This document shows positions 28,532-37,817 of a stretch of 55,428 nucleotides of DNA, piece by piece. Source of the DNA: Cyclobacteriaceae bacterium (GTDB lineage Bacteria > Bacteroidota > Bacteroidia > Cytophagales > Cyclobacteriaceae); assembly GCA_025350305.1 (NCBI GenBank), contig JANXYC010000185.1, forward strand, positions 1-55,428, given 5' to 3'. Within the stretch, counting starts at the first letter, position 1. Each line of letters starts with the position of its first letter. The notes below the pieces were generated by a model. It saw only the letters and a list, made by a program, of their open reading frames with translations. It searched no databases and was not told the origin of the DNA. A program made the translations under genes and the position numbers.

Positions 28532-29560
28532 TTAAGGCTGAATTTGAACCTCGGCACTGATTCTATCGGTGATGTAGGTCTTTATTCCCTCGGAAGAAGA
28601 ATAAATAAACAGTGCATCAAGTTCCGGGTGATTTAATAATATTTTCTGCCCTTTGACGTGCCCCATTGACATAAAAGCGGTCGCCCACGCGTCGGCTGTG
28701 GAGCAGTCAGCAGCAAAGACTGTAGCACTTAATAATTCGCGCTGCACCGGAAATCCTGTCTGCGGATCAATGGTATGTGAATATCGTATGCCGTCCACCT
28801 CGCGGTAATTAAAGTAATTGCCAGACGTTGTGAAGGCCTTGTTGTTTAGCGTCACATAAGCTTTGAATTTTTTTTCAATGTAATCGGAACCTGGATCCAG
28901 TATGCCAATTTCCCACCCCTTATCTTCCTTCAGGTTCTTCCCCCACGCTACTCCCTCACCGCCCAGTTCAACAAAGAAGTTTTCAATCGCCTCCGATTTA
29001 AAAAAATCCGCGATCACATCTGCACCATAGCCTTGTCCAATGGCACTGAAGTCAAGTTGTACGTGCGAATCATTTTTCCAAACACTGTCCTTATTGAAAC
29101 CGATTTTTTCAAAACCAACAAAAGCTCTCGCTGCCAATATTTCTGCAGTGTCGGGGCGCTCAACTTTCTTCGGACCAAAACCCCATGCGTTTACCAGTGG
29201 CATGACGGTGGGGTCATAAGCACCTTGCGAGCCTGCTACTACCTCTTGAGACTTTTTTAATGGTGGGAAGAAGTAAGGCAACTCAAATTTTATTGATCGC
29301 TGCGCTCGATTGAACCGGGAAATTTCCGAAGTGGAATCATAGGTATTGATGGACTTATTAACCAGCACCAACAGGGAGTCAACAGCGTTTTGAAGATTTC
29401 TGTTTTGCTTGTCAAAATACGTAATGTGATAACTGGTGCCCATTGTCTTCCCTTCTAGCTTAATAGGTTGCGGGGAATTTTGGGATCGGTAGATCCACGC
29501 CAACCCGATAGCCACTAGTAAGATCAATGTGTACAGGGCATTCTTCAGACCTGATTTCAT
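28532..29560 (-). CDS. apbE: FAD:protein FMN transferase (ApbE family)
   Basis: ApbE attaches FMN covalently to Ser/Thr of flavoproteins such as the NQR and RNF subunits, acting at the outer face of the inner membrane. The protein (342 aa) has an N-terminal membrane anchor, then GKTMGTSYHITYFD, the DFSAIGQGYGADVIADFF segment (usually DxGAIAKGYAVD), FFVELGGEGVAWG, and the SHTIDPQTGFPV nucleotide/metal motif. The ATG at 29560 was chosen; the frame reaches a TTG three codons further. No flavoprotein target gene is nearby. Confidence 0.92.
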   Translation of the reverse strand: MKSGLKNALYTLILLVAIGLAWIYRSQNSPQPIKLEGKTMGTSYHITYFDKQNRNLQNAVDSLLVLVNKSINTYDSTSEISRFNRAQRSIKFELPYFFPPLKKSQEVVAGSQGAYDPTVMPLVNAWGFGPKKVERPDTAEILAARAFVGFEKIGFNKDSVWKNDSHVQLDFSAIGQGYGADVIADFFKSEAIENFFVELGGEGVAWGKNLKEDKGWEIGILDPGSDYIEKKFKAYVTLNNKAFTTSGNYFNYREVDGIRYSHTIDPQTGFPVQRELLSATVFAADCSTADAWATAFMSMGHVKGQKILLNHPELDALFIYSSSEGIKTYITDRISAEVQIQP

Positions 29561-29628
29561 GTGGCCCAAATTACAACGAAAATTGAAGTTAGCTCTAAAA
29601 AATAATTTGAATGGCAGAACAAGAACAC

Positions 29629-29636
29629 TAGCTTTG
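29629..29636 (+). promoter_or_regulatory. -7 promoter-like box abutting ruvB
   Basis: TAGCTTTG matches TAnnTTTG exactly but ends only one base before the first ATG of ruvB (29638). If it is used, transcription would start at or inside that codon, which would favour the second in-frame ATG at 29653. Confidence 0.4.
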
Positions 29637-29637
29637 A

Positions 29638-30684
29638 ATGACGAACACCACCATGCGCGAAGATTACTTAAAGCCGGAAAACGAAAGTCTGAACGCTGCA
29701 GAGAAAGAAGTTGAGAAGGCGTTGCGCCCCCTCAGCTTCAGCGACTTTACCGGTCAGCAGAAAGTGGTGGACAACGTCAAGGTCTTCGTTCAGGCGGCCC
29801 GGCAGCGCGGTGAATCACTCGACCATGTCTTGCTCCATGGTCCTCCTGGTCTCGGTAAAACCACCCTGTCGTTTATCATTGCCAACGAACTCGGTAGTAA
29901 TATCAAAATCACGTCGGGGCCAGTGCTGGACAAGCCCGGCGATCTGGCCGGCCTTCTTACTAATCTGGAAGCAAACGATGTTCTCTTTATTGATGAAATC
30001 CATCGCCTCAATCCTATCGTTGAAGAGTATCTCTATTCCGCGATGGAAGATTTCCGGATCGACATCATGCTTGACAGCGGACCGAATGCACGGTCTGTGC
30101 AAATAAGCTTAAGCCCCTTCACCCTGATTGGAGCTACAACCCGGGCCGGACTTCTTACATCACCCCTGCGGGCTCGGTTTGGCATTACAGCACGATTAGA
30201 ATACTACGATTCAGAACTGCTTACGAAAATTGTAAAACGCTCTGCGGGCATCCTTGCTTCACCGATCAACAACGAGGCGGCCTATGAAATCGCCAGGCGA
30301 AGCCGCGGCACTCCGCGCATTGCCAATAATTTATTAAGACGAACGCGGGACTTTGCCCAAATCAAAGGGGATGGTAATATCACAAAACCCATTGCACAGA
30401 TGGCATTGAAGGCACTCGATGTCGATGAAAATGGACTCGATGATATGGATAATCGCATCCTTAGCACGATTATAGAAAAATTCAAAGGTGGCCCTGTGGG
30501 TCTCACCACCATCGCCACCGCAGTAGGTGAAGAGGCGGAGACCATTGAAGAAATGTATGAGCCCTTCCTGATACAGGAAGGCTACCTGAAACGCACCTCC
30601 AGAGGAAGAGAGGCCACTGAATTAGCATACAAGCATTTAAAAATATCGCCACCAGCCTCCCGCGGCCCCGGGTTATTTGATTGA
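29638..30684 (+). CDS. ruvB: Holliday junction branch migration ATPase RuvB
   Basis: RuvB is the AAA+ motor that drives branch migration with RuvA at recombination junctions. The Walker A motif is GPPGLGKTT (68-76), Walker B is LFIDEIH (ending 119-122), sensor 1 is GATTRAGLL, and PLRARFG carries the arginine finger. The C-terminal winged helix is intact ([27 protein letters not shown]). At 348 aa it is full length. The start may be 29638 or, if the promoter-like box is real, 29653 (MREDYLKPE). Confidence 0.96.
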   Translation: MTNTTMREDYLKPENESLNAAEKEVEKALRPLSFSDFTGQQKVVDNVKVFVQAARQRGESLDHVLLHGPPGLGKTTLSFIIANELGSNIKITSGPVLDKPGDLAGLLTNLEANDVLFIDEIHRLNPIVEEYLYSAMEDFRIDIMLDSGPNARSVQISLSPFTLIGATTRAGLLTSPLRARFGITARLEYYDSELLTKIVKRSAGILASPINNEAAYEIARRSRGTPRIANNLLRRTRDFAQIKGDGNITKPIAQMALKALDVDENGLDDMDNRILSTIIEKFKGGPVGLTTIATAVGEEAETIEEMYEPFLIQEGYLKRTSRGREATELAYKHLKISPPASRGPGLFD

Positions 30685-30713
30685 ATGAGGTGGGTGTTTA
30701 ATGAAAAAAGTGA

Positions 30714-31664
30714 ATGCAGGATTCAATAATTCATAACACCCACTTCATTAAGTCCCTTGCCCATGAATTGGGCTTCAGTTTCTGCGGTATTTCCAAAGCG
30801 GAATTTTTAGAAGAAGAAGCTCCGCGCTTAGAAGCGTGGCTGACGCGCGGATACCAGGGAAAGATGTCGTACCTGGAAAATTATTTTGACAAACGACTGG
30901 ATCCGCGACTCCTGGTACCCAACGCTCAATCGGTGATTAGCCTGGTGTACAATTACTATCCAAAAAAAGATTTGGGTACGGAAGCGGGCAAACTAAAAAT
31001 TGCCAAGTACGCCTACGGAGAGGACTATCATATCGTTATTAAAGACAGGTTGAAAGTATTTCTTGATCGCCTTCGCGAATCTTTGGGTGACATCAATGGC
31101 CGCGCTTTTGTTGACTCGGCCCCCGTGTTGGAGCGCCCGTGGGCAGCTAAAAGTGGTGTGGGCTGGATCGGAAAAAATTCGTTACTGCTTAACCGGTCGA
31201 TGGGAAGCTTCTTTTTTCTGGCTGAACTCATTCTGGATTTGGAGCTTGAGCCCGATGGCCCGATCAAAGATTATTGTGGCGATTGTACTGCCTGCATGGA
31301 CGCCTGCCCCACCGATGCAATTTCCGAACCGTATGTAGTCGACGCAAGCAGATGTATTTCCTATTTCACGATTGAATTGAAAGAGGAGATCCCTGCTGCG
31401 GTAAACGGTAAATTCGAAAGTTGGATCTTCGGCTGTGATATATGTCAGGATGTATGTCCCTGGAACCGTTTCTCAAAGCCTCATTCAGAGCCGCGATTTC
31501 AACCTTACCAGGACCTCGATAAAATGACGACCAACGACTGGAAAGAAATTACGGAGGAAGTCTTCAATCGTGTGTTTAAGAATTCTGCTGTAAAGCGAAC
31601 CAAATTCCAGGGTTTGAAACGGAATATTACTTTTGTAACGGACCCAACTTCCTACTCTGGTTAA
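30714..31664 (+). CDS. queG: Epoxyqueuosine reductase
   Basis: QueG performs the last step of queuosine synthesis in tRNA, reducing epoxyqueuosine with cobalamin and two [4Fe-4S] clusters. The [22 protein letters not shown] segment (active-site Asp in DSAP) and both ferredoxin-type cysteine clusters are present: [12 protein letters not shown] and [11 protein letters not shown]. Length (316 aa) fits. It lies 29 bp after ruvB and is probably co-transcribed. Confidence 0.95.
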   Translation: MQDSIIHNTHFIKSLAHELGFSFCGISKAEFLEEEAPRLEAWLTRGYQGKMSYLENYFDKRLDPRLLVPNAQSVISLVYNYYPKKDLGTEAGKLKIAKYAYGEDYHIVIKDRLKVFLDRLRESLGDINGRAFVDSAPVLERPWAAKSGVGWIGKNSLLLNRSMGSFFFLAELILDLELEPDGPIKDYCGDCTACMDACPTDAISEPYVVDASRCISYFTIELKEEIPAAVNGKFESWIFGCDICQDVCPWNRFSKPHSEPRFQPYQDLDKMTTNDWKEITEEVFNRVFKNSAVKRTKFQGLKRNITFVTDPTSYSG

Positions 31665-31701
31665 GGCGTTGGGTGATCAGAGTTATTCAATTTGGCTCTA
31701 C

Positions 31702-31724
31702 AAAAAAAGCCCTTGTAGGGGCTT
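31702..31724 (-). terminator. Rho-independent terminator for the 60-aa minus-strand gene
   Basis: On the minus strand AAGCCC-CTACAA-GGGCTT is followed by TTTTT. It lies 27 bp beyond the stop codon at 31752 and supports that small gene being a transcription unit. It also lies in the 3' region of the convergent queG. Confidence 0.75.
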
Positions 31725-31751
31725 CGAAAATTAGATTTAAGGTCTTTGATT

Positions 31752-31934
31752 TTAGGCTGCAACGAAACAGCGATTCAAAATCGCCTGGTGGTCCCCAAAA
31801 TTGGCATAACACCAACTTCTGAGTTCTTGCACTTCTTCCGCAATCAATATTTTGATTGCCTTTCGCAACTCCTTCTCAAAGAGCCGCGCGTCAAAACTCA
31901 CACGGGTGAGTACCGTTTTGACATAGTTAAGCAT
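31752..31934 (-). CDS. Small conserved-type protein, 60 aa, unknown function
   Basis: A 60-aa frame starting at 31934 (MLNYVKTVLTRVSFD). It has an amphipathic, charged composition with the segment RLFEKELRKAIKIL, then EEVQELRSWCYANFG. I believe similar ~60-aa proteins are widespread in Bacteroidota, but I cannot name the family. Support comes from the natural amino-acid make-up, the terminator just downstream on the same strand and a 20-bp palindrome (31950-31969) just upstream. The first codon of the longer open frame, at 31940, is TTG and was not used. Confidence 0.7.
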   Translation of the reverse strand: MLNYVKTVLTRVSFDARLFEKELRKAIKILIAEEVQELRSWCYANFGDHQAILNRCFVAA

Positions 31935-31949
31935 ATTCAATAATTAAGA

Positions 31950-31969
31950 TACGCGGGCGTAACCGCGTA
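31950..31969. repeat. 20-bp palindrome upstream of the 60-aa gene
   Basis: TACGCGG-GCGTAA-CCGCGTA is a 7-bp inverted repeat with a 6-bp centre, 16 bp upstream of the 60-aa gene start. It could be an operator or part of its leader; no factor can be named. Confidence 0.4.
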
Positions 31970-32152
31970 CGCGATTTGTAACGTTGAAAGTAGTAATTCA
32001 GTCCATGAGTTAAAAGAAAAATTAAATTTGTCTCCGCAATTGGTTGCGCAACCTTTGCAATGATGAAATGAGCCCTGATTTACGGTCATCTGAGGGAGAT
32101 TTAAGCAGGCGAATTCCATATGACCGCCAAAAATCAATTATTAACATAACAT

Positions 32153-33598
32153 ATGAAATTCCTCAAAAAATTAGCCCTTTTCTTTTCTTTTTTGTGGATA
32201 AGTTCCCTGGCTCAGGCTCAAAGCATTCAACTTCAGCTTGGGCCTGACGAAATAGGAGAAAATCAGGTGTGGACCATATCCCTGCACATTACGAACGACC
32301 AGCTTAAAACATACAGCAATTTCCCGGAAATCGATGGATTACGAAAGCGTGGTACCAGCACCCAATCGCAAACAAGCATTGTTAACGGCCAAGTCAGTTC
32401 ATCTCAATCGGTCATTCAAACGTACCTCCCCGTCCGCCAGGGTACTTTCACGCTACCTGCCTTTTCAATGAAAATCAATGACCAGCTTGTCAACTCTCCG
32501 GGAAAGAAAATAAAAGTGGGTCCGCCTGTTCAAACGCAAGTCAGGGATCCATTCAGCAGGGACCCGTTCAGTGATTTCTTTGGAAAAGACGAAACCGAAT
32601 TTGTGGATGTGAAAGAGGAGGCCTTGCTTACTCTCTCGACCAGCAAGGATGAAGTATATGTTGGAGAAGGCCTTACTGCCACGTTGTCCTTCCTGGTGGC
32701 AGACAATAACCGGGCACCCATGCAGTTTTTTGAACTGGGCCGACAGCTTTCCGAAATCCTGAAAAAGCTAAAGCCCACCAATTGCTGGGAAGAAAACTTT
32801 AACATCGAAAACATCGAAGGCGTACCGATCACCATCAACGGAAAGGGCTACACGCAATACAAAATTTACCAGGCAGCTTTTTATCCACTCAATACGGAAC
32901 CGATTACGTTCCCCAGTGTGGGTCTGCAAATGATAAAGTTTAAAGTAGCAAAGAACCCATCGTTCTTCGGACAAAACCGGAAGGAAGATTTTAAGACCTT
33001 TACCTCAAAAGCAAAGATCGTTCGTGTCAGGCAATTGCCTCCTCATCCCTTGCAAAGTTCGGTGGCCGTGGGCAATTACCAATTAGATGAAAAGATAACC
33101 ACGACTAGTCTGAAAACAGGTCAAAGTGTCGGTTACGAATTCAACGTATACGGTGAAGGGAATATATCATCTGTTGAGCGCCCCCTTATTTCGAAAGACA
33201 ACAATTTTGACTTTTACGAACCTAACGTTCATCAGAACATTACGCGTGAAAACGGACGTGTGTCCGGCACAAAATCGTTCCGGTATTTTCTTGTGCCAAA
33301 AGAGCCGGGTCAGTTTCCCTTGAAGCACTATTTCCACTGGGTATTCTTCAATCCTGCCAAAAAGAAGTATGATACATTACGGTCACAACTTGTTCTGAAA
33401 GTGGAGGGGGAAAGCCAACGCAACCAGGCCATCCAAAGCACCGACCTTGGATCATTTTACGACCGGATCGACGCAGCCGATAACTCCTTGCGGTCTGCCT
33501 CGAACACAAGTTGGATAAAAATAACAATGAACCTGCTGATCCTTCTTGCTCTGGGAGCCTCTTCGTATTTGGTTTTTAGTTCAAGGTTCAAGACTTAA
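32153..33598 (+). CDS. batD: BatD-family protein
   Basis: A 481-aa protein with a signal peptide (cleavage near SLAQAQ-S), long beta-rich periplasmic regions and a C-terminal membrane anchor (TMNLLILLALGASSYLVF). Sequence such as PVRQGTFTLPAFSMKINDQ and EVYVGEGLTATLSFLV matches the BatD pattern, part of the Bacteroides aerotolerance Bat system. The other bat genes (batA/B/C/E, moxR) are not next to it, which is unusual because they normally form one operon. Confidence 0.85.
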   Translation: MKFLKKLALFFSFLWISSLAQAQSIQLQLGPDEIGENQVWTISLHITNDQLKTYSNFPEIDGLRKRGTSTQSQTSIVNGQVSSSQSVIQTYLPVRQGTFTLPAFSMKINDQLVNSPGKKIKVGPPVQTQVRDPFSRDPFSDFFGKDETEFVDVKEEALLTLSTSKDEVYVGEGLTATLSFLVADNNRAPMQFFELGRQLSEILKKLKPTNCWEENFNIENIEGVPITINGKGYTQYKIYQAAFYPLNTEPITFPSVGLQMIKFKVAKNPSFFGQNRKEDFKTFTSKAKIVRVRQLPPHPLQSSVAVGNYQLDEKITTTSLKTGQSVGYEFNVYGEGNISSVERPLISKDNNFDFYEPNVHQNITRENGRVSGTKSFRYFLVPKEPGQFPLKHYFHWVFFNPAKKKYDTLRSQLVLKVEGESQRNQAIQSTDLGSFYDRIDAADNSLRSASNTSWIKITMNLLILLALGASSYLVFSSRFKT

Positions 33599-33641
33599 CG
33601 TTCGTGGATATCGAATTAAATCTTGAGAGTGGAGTCCTTAC

Positions 33642-33710
33642 TTTGATATTTGATATTTAGCGTTTGATATTTACAATTTAAAACCGAATCGTCCTGATAG
33701 TTATCGGGAC
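33642..33710. repeat. Short direct repeats and palindrome upstream of aroC
   Basis: TTTGATATTT-like units occur three times between 33642 and 33672. They are followed by the near-palindrome GTCCTGATAGTTATCGGGAC at 33691-33710 (one G-T-type mismatch). Such low-complexity units and palindromes look like dispersed intergenic repeats rather than specific regulatory sites. Confidence 0.5.
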
Positions 33711-33756
33711 CGGAATCGTTCGATGTTTTACATTTACAACCGGATACATAATAACC

Positions 33757-34830
33757 ATGGGTAATTCGTACGGAAGATTATTCAGAATCACCACCTTTGG
33801 TGAATCGCACGGACCCGCAATCGGCGTGGTCATCGATGGCTGCCCGGCCGGCGTGGACATTGACGAAGCCTTTATCCAATCTGAACTTGACCGTAGGAGA
33901 CCCGGACAATCGAAGATTACCACACAGCGAAAAGAAGATGATGTATTCAAAATTCTTTCGGGTGTCTTTGAAGGCAAGACCACGGGTGCTCCCATTGCCA
34001 TAGTCATAGAAAATCAGGACCAGCGCAGCAAGGACTACAGCCATCTTGAAAATACCTTTCGCCCCTCGCATGCTGATTTCACCTATCAAGAGAAATACGG
34101 TATCCGTGACTATCGTGGTGGAGGAAGAAGTTCGGCACGCGAAACAGCTGCACGCGTTGCGGCAGGTGCCGTCGCAAAATTATTGCTGGATGAGTACGGT
34201 GTGCAGATCTTCGCATTCGTTTCACAAGTGGGTGATCTGAAAGCTCCCCATTATACACAACTTGATCTCACCAAAACAGAAGACACCATTGTTCGGTGTC
34301 CGGATGAAGCTACTGCTGCGAAAATGATTGCCCTTATCGATTCGGTCCGATTGGAACGCGATACCATCGGCGGTAGCGTGACCTGTGTTATCAAAAATAC
34401 CCCGGTAGGACTGGGTGAACCTGTCTTTGATAAACTCCATGCTGAGTTGGGAAAGGCAATGTTAAGCATCAACGCAGTCAAGGGCTTTGAATACGGCAGT
34501 GGTTTTGAGGGAATTAAATTGCGAGGCTCCCAACACAATGACGAGTTTATAAACGAGGGCGGAAAAATCCGGACAAAAACCAACCACTCCGGAGGAATTC
34601 AGGGCGGTATCAGCAATGGAGAGGATATTTATTTCAACGTTGCTTTCAAGCCGGTAGCCACAATTATGCAGGACCAGCAAAGTGTGGACAAGGATGGGAA
34701 GGAGGTCATCGTTTCGGGAAAGGGCCGCCATGATCCGTGCGTACTGCCACGGGCCGTGCCCATTGTGGAGGCGATGGCAGCGTTGGTAATAGCGGATTTC
34801 GTATTGATGGCGAGGGGAGCGAAGGTGTAG
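33757..34830 (+). CDS. aroC: Chorismate synthase
   Basis: AroC converts EPSP to chorismate, the last step of the shikimate pathway, with reduced FMN. The family signatures are [14 protein letters not shown] near the N-terminus, [18 protein letters not shown] in the middle and [18 protein letters not shown] near the end. Length (357 aa) is normal. No other aromatic-pathway genes are adjacent. Confidence 0.97.
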   Translation: MGNSYGRLFRITTFGESHGPAIGVVIDGCPAGVDIDEAFIQSELDRRRPGQSKITTQRKEDDVFKILSGVFEGKTTGAPIAIVIENQDQRSKDYSHLENTFRPSHADFTYQEKYGIRDYRGGGRSSARETAARVAAGAVAKLLLDEYGVQIFAFVSQVGDLKAPHYTQLDLTKTEDTIVRCPDEATAAKMIALIDSVRLERDTIGGSVTCVIKNTPVGLGEPVFDKLHAELGKAMLSINAVKGFEYGSGFEGIKLRGSQHNDEFINEGGKIRTKTNHSGGIQGGISNGEDIYFNVAFKPVATIMQDQQSVDKDGKEVIVSGKGRHDPCVLPRAVPIVEAMAALVIADFVLMARGAKV

Positions 34831-34859
34831 GATTGAATGGACTTTTACAATTTCAGGGG

Positions 34860-35549
34860 ATGAGTTCAAATCATAAGCAGCTCGTCTGGCTGACATTCTT
34901 CAGCATTGCCATGGGCTTTCTTGAAGCGGCGGTTGTAGTCTACCTGCGTTATCTTTATTATCCCGATGGGTTCAGATTTCCACTAACCCTGATGGCCGAG
35001 AAGGTTGTAATCACTGAATTGTTACGGGAAGTTGCAACGTTAATTATGCTGGTTGGCGTGGCCGTGCTGGCAGGTCGAACGGCCCGCCAGCGTTTTGCTT
35101 TCTTTCTCATTGCATTTGGCGTGTGGGACATTTTCTACTACGTTTTTTTAAAACTTCTCCTTGGCTGGCCCGAGTCCTTATTAACGTGGGACATTCTCTT
35201 CCTACTTCCTGTGCCCTGGGTTGGGCCTGTTTTGACTCCCTGCCTGGTTTCTCTTACAATGATCCTGATAGCTGGATTTATGTATTGCCGGGGCCTTCAA
35301 AATCCAGCAGGCGGAATCAACTTTTTTGAATGGTTATTACTTATTAGCGGCAGCTTTGTCATATTTCTTTCCTGGACTTGGGATTATTTTATCCGCTATC
35401 AGGGCCGCGGCCTTATCTCCGCAGAAAAATCGATTTCATTTTTTTCAACCTATACCCCCCAAACCTACAACTGGTGGATATTTGGTCTTGGAGAACTATT
35501 ACTGTTGTCAAGCGCTTTTATTTTTTTTATCCGGACACGTGGCCGTTGA
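34860..35549 (+). CDS. Predicted integral membrane protein, unknown function
   Basis: A 229-aa protein with about seven hydrophobic segments. The start at 34860 (MSSNHKQLVWLTFFSIAMG) lies 29 bp after aroC; the open frame extends upstream into aroC without a plausible start. The aromatic loops (PVPWVGPVLTPCL, TYTPQTYNWWIFG) look conserved-protein-like, and the fourth and fifth segments flank a short Pro-rich turn. I do not recognise the family. Co-transcription with aroC is possible. Confidence 0.75.
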   Translation: MSSNHKQLVWLTFFSIAMGFLEAAVVVYLRYLYYPDGFRFPLTLMAEKVVITELLREVATLIMLVGVAVLAGRTARQRFAFFLIAFGVWDIFYYVFLKLLLGWPESLLTWDILFLLPVPWVGPVLTPCLVSLTMILIAGFMYCRGLQNPAGGINFFEWLLLISGSFVIFLSWTWDYFIRYQGRGLISAEKSISFFSTYTPQTYNWWIFGLGELLLLSSAFIFFIRTRGR

Positions 35550-35673
35550 ATTGTTGCTGTTCCTCAATCAAAGAAGGATCCATATTTATTAATGCTATCC
35601 ACATCTTTTCCATACCATCTAAATCACGCACTATTATTAATCTGTCTGACTTTGTATCTTGGAACGTAGACAT
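35527..35673 (-). CDS. Possible 48-aa protein on the minus strand
   Basis: A short frame with coding-like composition (MSTFQDTKSDRLIIVRDLDG, then MEKMWIALINMDPSFIEEQQ) runs from 35673 to a stop at 35527, overlapping the 3' end of the membrane-protein gene by 23 bp. The frame stays open upstream of the ATG for about 30 codons, so it could be a longer protein with another start or the remnant of one. No homologue is recognised and no promoter was found. Confidence 0.3.
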   Translation of the reverse strand: MSTFQDTKSDRLIIVRDLDGMEKMWIALINMDPSLIEEQQQFNGHVSG

Positions 35674-35764
35674 CAATAATGCTCCGAGACTACCAACGGA
35701 AAATTGATGTGTTGTTTCCGTCGGTAGAGAAAAAATAATAGATTGATCATCTAATCAATAGTCC

Positions 35765-37168
35765 ATGGAGGTATCCACCACACCCCAAAAAAAGAGCAAG
35801 CTTACCTTGTACATCATCATCGCCCTGGTGATCGGGATTGCATTGGGTTTTACCTTGAACAAGAGTTATTTGTCTGAGGAGAACAACAAACTCGTCGCTC
35901 TGGATGTTTCCATCGAACAGATAAAAACCGAAATCCATCAGGCGACAGACAGTACGTTACGTAGTCAACTACACGTAAAGAAGAAAGTACTGGGCAAAGA
36001 CCGCAACGCCATCTTATCAGCACGTGAACAAAAAGTTGAGCCGTTTTCTTTGTTGGCGGATATTTTTTTGAGACTTATCAAAATGATTGTTGCACCGCTG
36101 GTATTCAGCACACTGGTAGTGGGCGTTGCCAAGCTAGGCGACATCAAGGCTGTGGGTCGAATTGGCGGCAAAACACTGCTTTGGTTTATTGGTGCTTCCC
36201 TCACGAGTCTTTTGTTGGGTATGCTGTTGGTAAATATTTTCCAACCGGGGGTAGCCATGCACCTTCCATTACCGGATGTAAGCGAAGATATCGGCATCGT
36301 CAAATCAGGATTGTCGCTGAAAGAGTTTTTATACCATGTATTCCCAAGCAGTGTAATCGACGCGATGGCCAAAAATGAAATCTTACAAATCGTCGTATTC
36401 TCGCTCTTCTTTGGTGTCGCCACGGCAGCCATCGGTGAGCAAGGAAAGATTGTCGTCAAGGCCATGGATGCGATTGCCCATGTGATCCTGAAAGTCACCG
36501 GGTACGTGATGTACCTGGCGCCCGTTGCCGTTTTTGGTGCTATGACGGCTATCATCGCCAAACAAGGATTGAGCATATTGACTACCTATTCAATTTTTAT
36601 CAGTGAGTTTTATTTCGGTCTGCTCTCACTGTGGGTTATTCTCGCATTGGCTGGTTATTTTGTCATCGGCAAACGGATCGCAGGCCTGGTGAGGCGAATC
36701 AAAGAACCCATCTTGCTTGCGTTCAGCACCAGCAGTAGTGAGGCGGCATTCCCCAAGACAATGGAAGAACTCCAGCGTTTCGGGTGCAAGGATAAAATCG
36801 TGAGTTTCGTATTACCCCTTGGTTATTCGTTTAACCTGGATGGAAGTATGATGTACATGACCTTCGCCTCGTTGTTCATCGCACAGTCCTATGGAATGCA
36901 TTTGCCACTGGCCACCCAATTGAGCATGTTGCTGGTACTCATGCTCACCAGCAAAGGTATTGCAGGTGTGCCTCGGGCATCCCTGGTCGTGATTGCCGGA
37001 ACCCTGGCAACTTTTAACATCCCCGAGGCAGGACTTGCCTTATTGTTGGGCATTGATCCCTTACTGGATATGGGCCGAAGTGCCACCAATGTCGTGGGAA
37101 ACAGTGTTGCTACCGCCGTTGTGAGCAAATGGGAAAATTCGCTTGAGGAAAGCGCCCCGAATCCATAA
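35765..37168 (+). CDS. Dicarboxylate/amino acid:cation symporter (DAACS family)
   Basis: A 467-aa transporter of the GltP/DctA family that takes up glutamate, aspartate or C4-dicarboxylates with Na+ or H+. The membrane-core motif LIKMIVAPLVFSTLVVGVAKLGD, the serine-rich AFSTSSSEAAFPKTME hairpin and SFNLDGSMMYM are all present. Between the first and second membrane segments is a charged stretch (residues ~32-90) about 45 residues longer than in GltP, with KTEIHQATDSTLRSQLHVKK suggesting a helical insert. The exact substrate cannot be told. Confidence 0.92.
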   Translation: MEVSTTPQKKSKLTLYIIIALVIGIALGFTLNKSYLSEENNKLVALDVSIEQIKTEIHQATDSTLRSQLHVKKKVLGKDRNAILSAREQKVEPFSLLADIFLRLIKMIVAPLVFSTLVVGVAKLGDIKAVGRIGGKTLLWFIGASLTSLLLGMLLVNIFQPGVAMHLPLPDVSEDIGIVKSGLSLKEFLYHVFPSSVIDAMAKNEILQIVVFSLFFGVATAAIGEQGKIVVKAMDAIAHVILKVTGYVMYLAPVAVFGAMTAIIAKQGLSILTTYSIFISEFYFGLLSLWVILALAGYFVIGKRIAGLVRRIKEPILLAFSTSSSEAAFPKTMEELQRFGCKDKIVSFVLPLGYSFNLDGSMMYMTFASLFIAQSYGMHLPLATQLSMLLVLMLTSKGIAGVPRASLVVIAGTLATFNIPEAGLALLLGIDPLLDMGRSATNVVGNSVATAVVSKWENSLEESAPNP

Positions 37169-37180
37169 AGCATATTGGAA

Positions 37181-37216
37181 GTTCACGACCGTGTGAACCT
37201 TAAATCACTAAATTTG
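37181..37216 (+). promoter_or_regulatory. Promoter box with adjacent inverted repeat upstream of the NifU-domain gene
   Basis: TAAATTTG at 37209-37216 is an exact TAnnTTTG match, 22 nt before the ATG. Ten bases upstream is the inverted repeat GTTCAC-GACCGT-GTGAAC (37181-37198), which would overlap the -33 to -20 region and is placed as a repressor or activator site would be. Confidence 0.45.
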
Positions 37217-37238
37217 TTTCTCTTTTAGATTCAGAAAT

Positions 37239-37817
37239 ATGATAAAGACTGCCCCAAAAGCCATATCCATCTACCTGGAATCCAATCCGAACCCCAATTC
37301 ATTGAAATTTGTGGTGAGTGAAATGTTGGTTCCGGAAGGAATGAGTTTTGATTTCCCGGACCCATCCAGCGCCAAAGATGCGCCGCTTGCACAGGAGCTC
37401 TTTATGTATCCTTTTGTGGACCGTGTATTTTATATGAGCAACTTCATTACTGTAACGAAGAAAGAAGATGTGGAATGGCTTGAAATTCAGTCCACCCTTC
37501 GTGATCATATTCAGAAATTCCTGGAGTCCGGAAAATTGATTTTGGATGTCACAACTCCTTCTGACGCCCCTGCGGAGGAGGAAACAGAAACCATAAAAAA
37601 GATCAAAAACATTCTTGATGAATACATCCGACCTGCGGTGGAACAAGATGGCGGAGCAATCACATATCATTCCTTTCAGGAAGGAATCGTTAAAGTGATT
37701 TTACAAGGTTCCTGCAGCGGGTGCCCTTCCTCTACGGTGACGCTGAAGGCCGGCATTGAAAATCTGTTCAAACGCATGATGCCGGAAGAAGTGAAGGGGG
37801 TAGAGGCGCTGGGGTAG
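37239..37817 (+). CDS. NifU-domain Fe-S cluster carrier (NfuA-like)
   Basis: A 192-aa protein with two parts. The N-terminal Nfu scaffold-like domain opens ISIYLESNPNPNSLKFVVSE and contains FPDPSSAKDAPLAQELF. The C-terminal NifU domain has the cluster-binding pair C159 and C162 in QGSCSGCPSSTVTLKAGIE. Such proteins carry [4Fe-4S] clusters to target enzymes. It stands alone with its own promoter-like box. Confidence 0.9.
   Translation: MIKTAPKAISIYLESNPNPNSLKFVVSEMLVPEGMSFDFPDPSSAKDAPLAQELFMYPFVDRVFYMSNFITVTKKEDVEWLEIQSTLRDHIQKFLESGKLILDVTTPSDAPAEEETETIKKIKNILDEYIRPAVEQDGGAITYHSFQEGIVKVILQGSCSGCPSSTVTLKAGIENLFKRMMPEEVKGVEALG

Noticed and set aside
32197..32206. TGTGGATAA (DnaA box) near the start of batD, and another TTATCCACA near 41387
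   Set aside because: Both lie inside coding sequences and are isolated; a few chance 9-mers are expected in 55 kb.
35678..35740. Short plus-strand frame MLRDYQRKIDVLFPSVEKK upstream of the symporter gene
   Set aside because: Only 19 codons, no conserved neighbours, and it overlaps the better-looking minus-strand frame.
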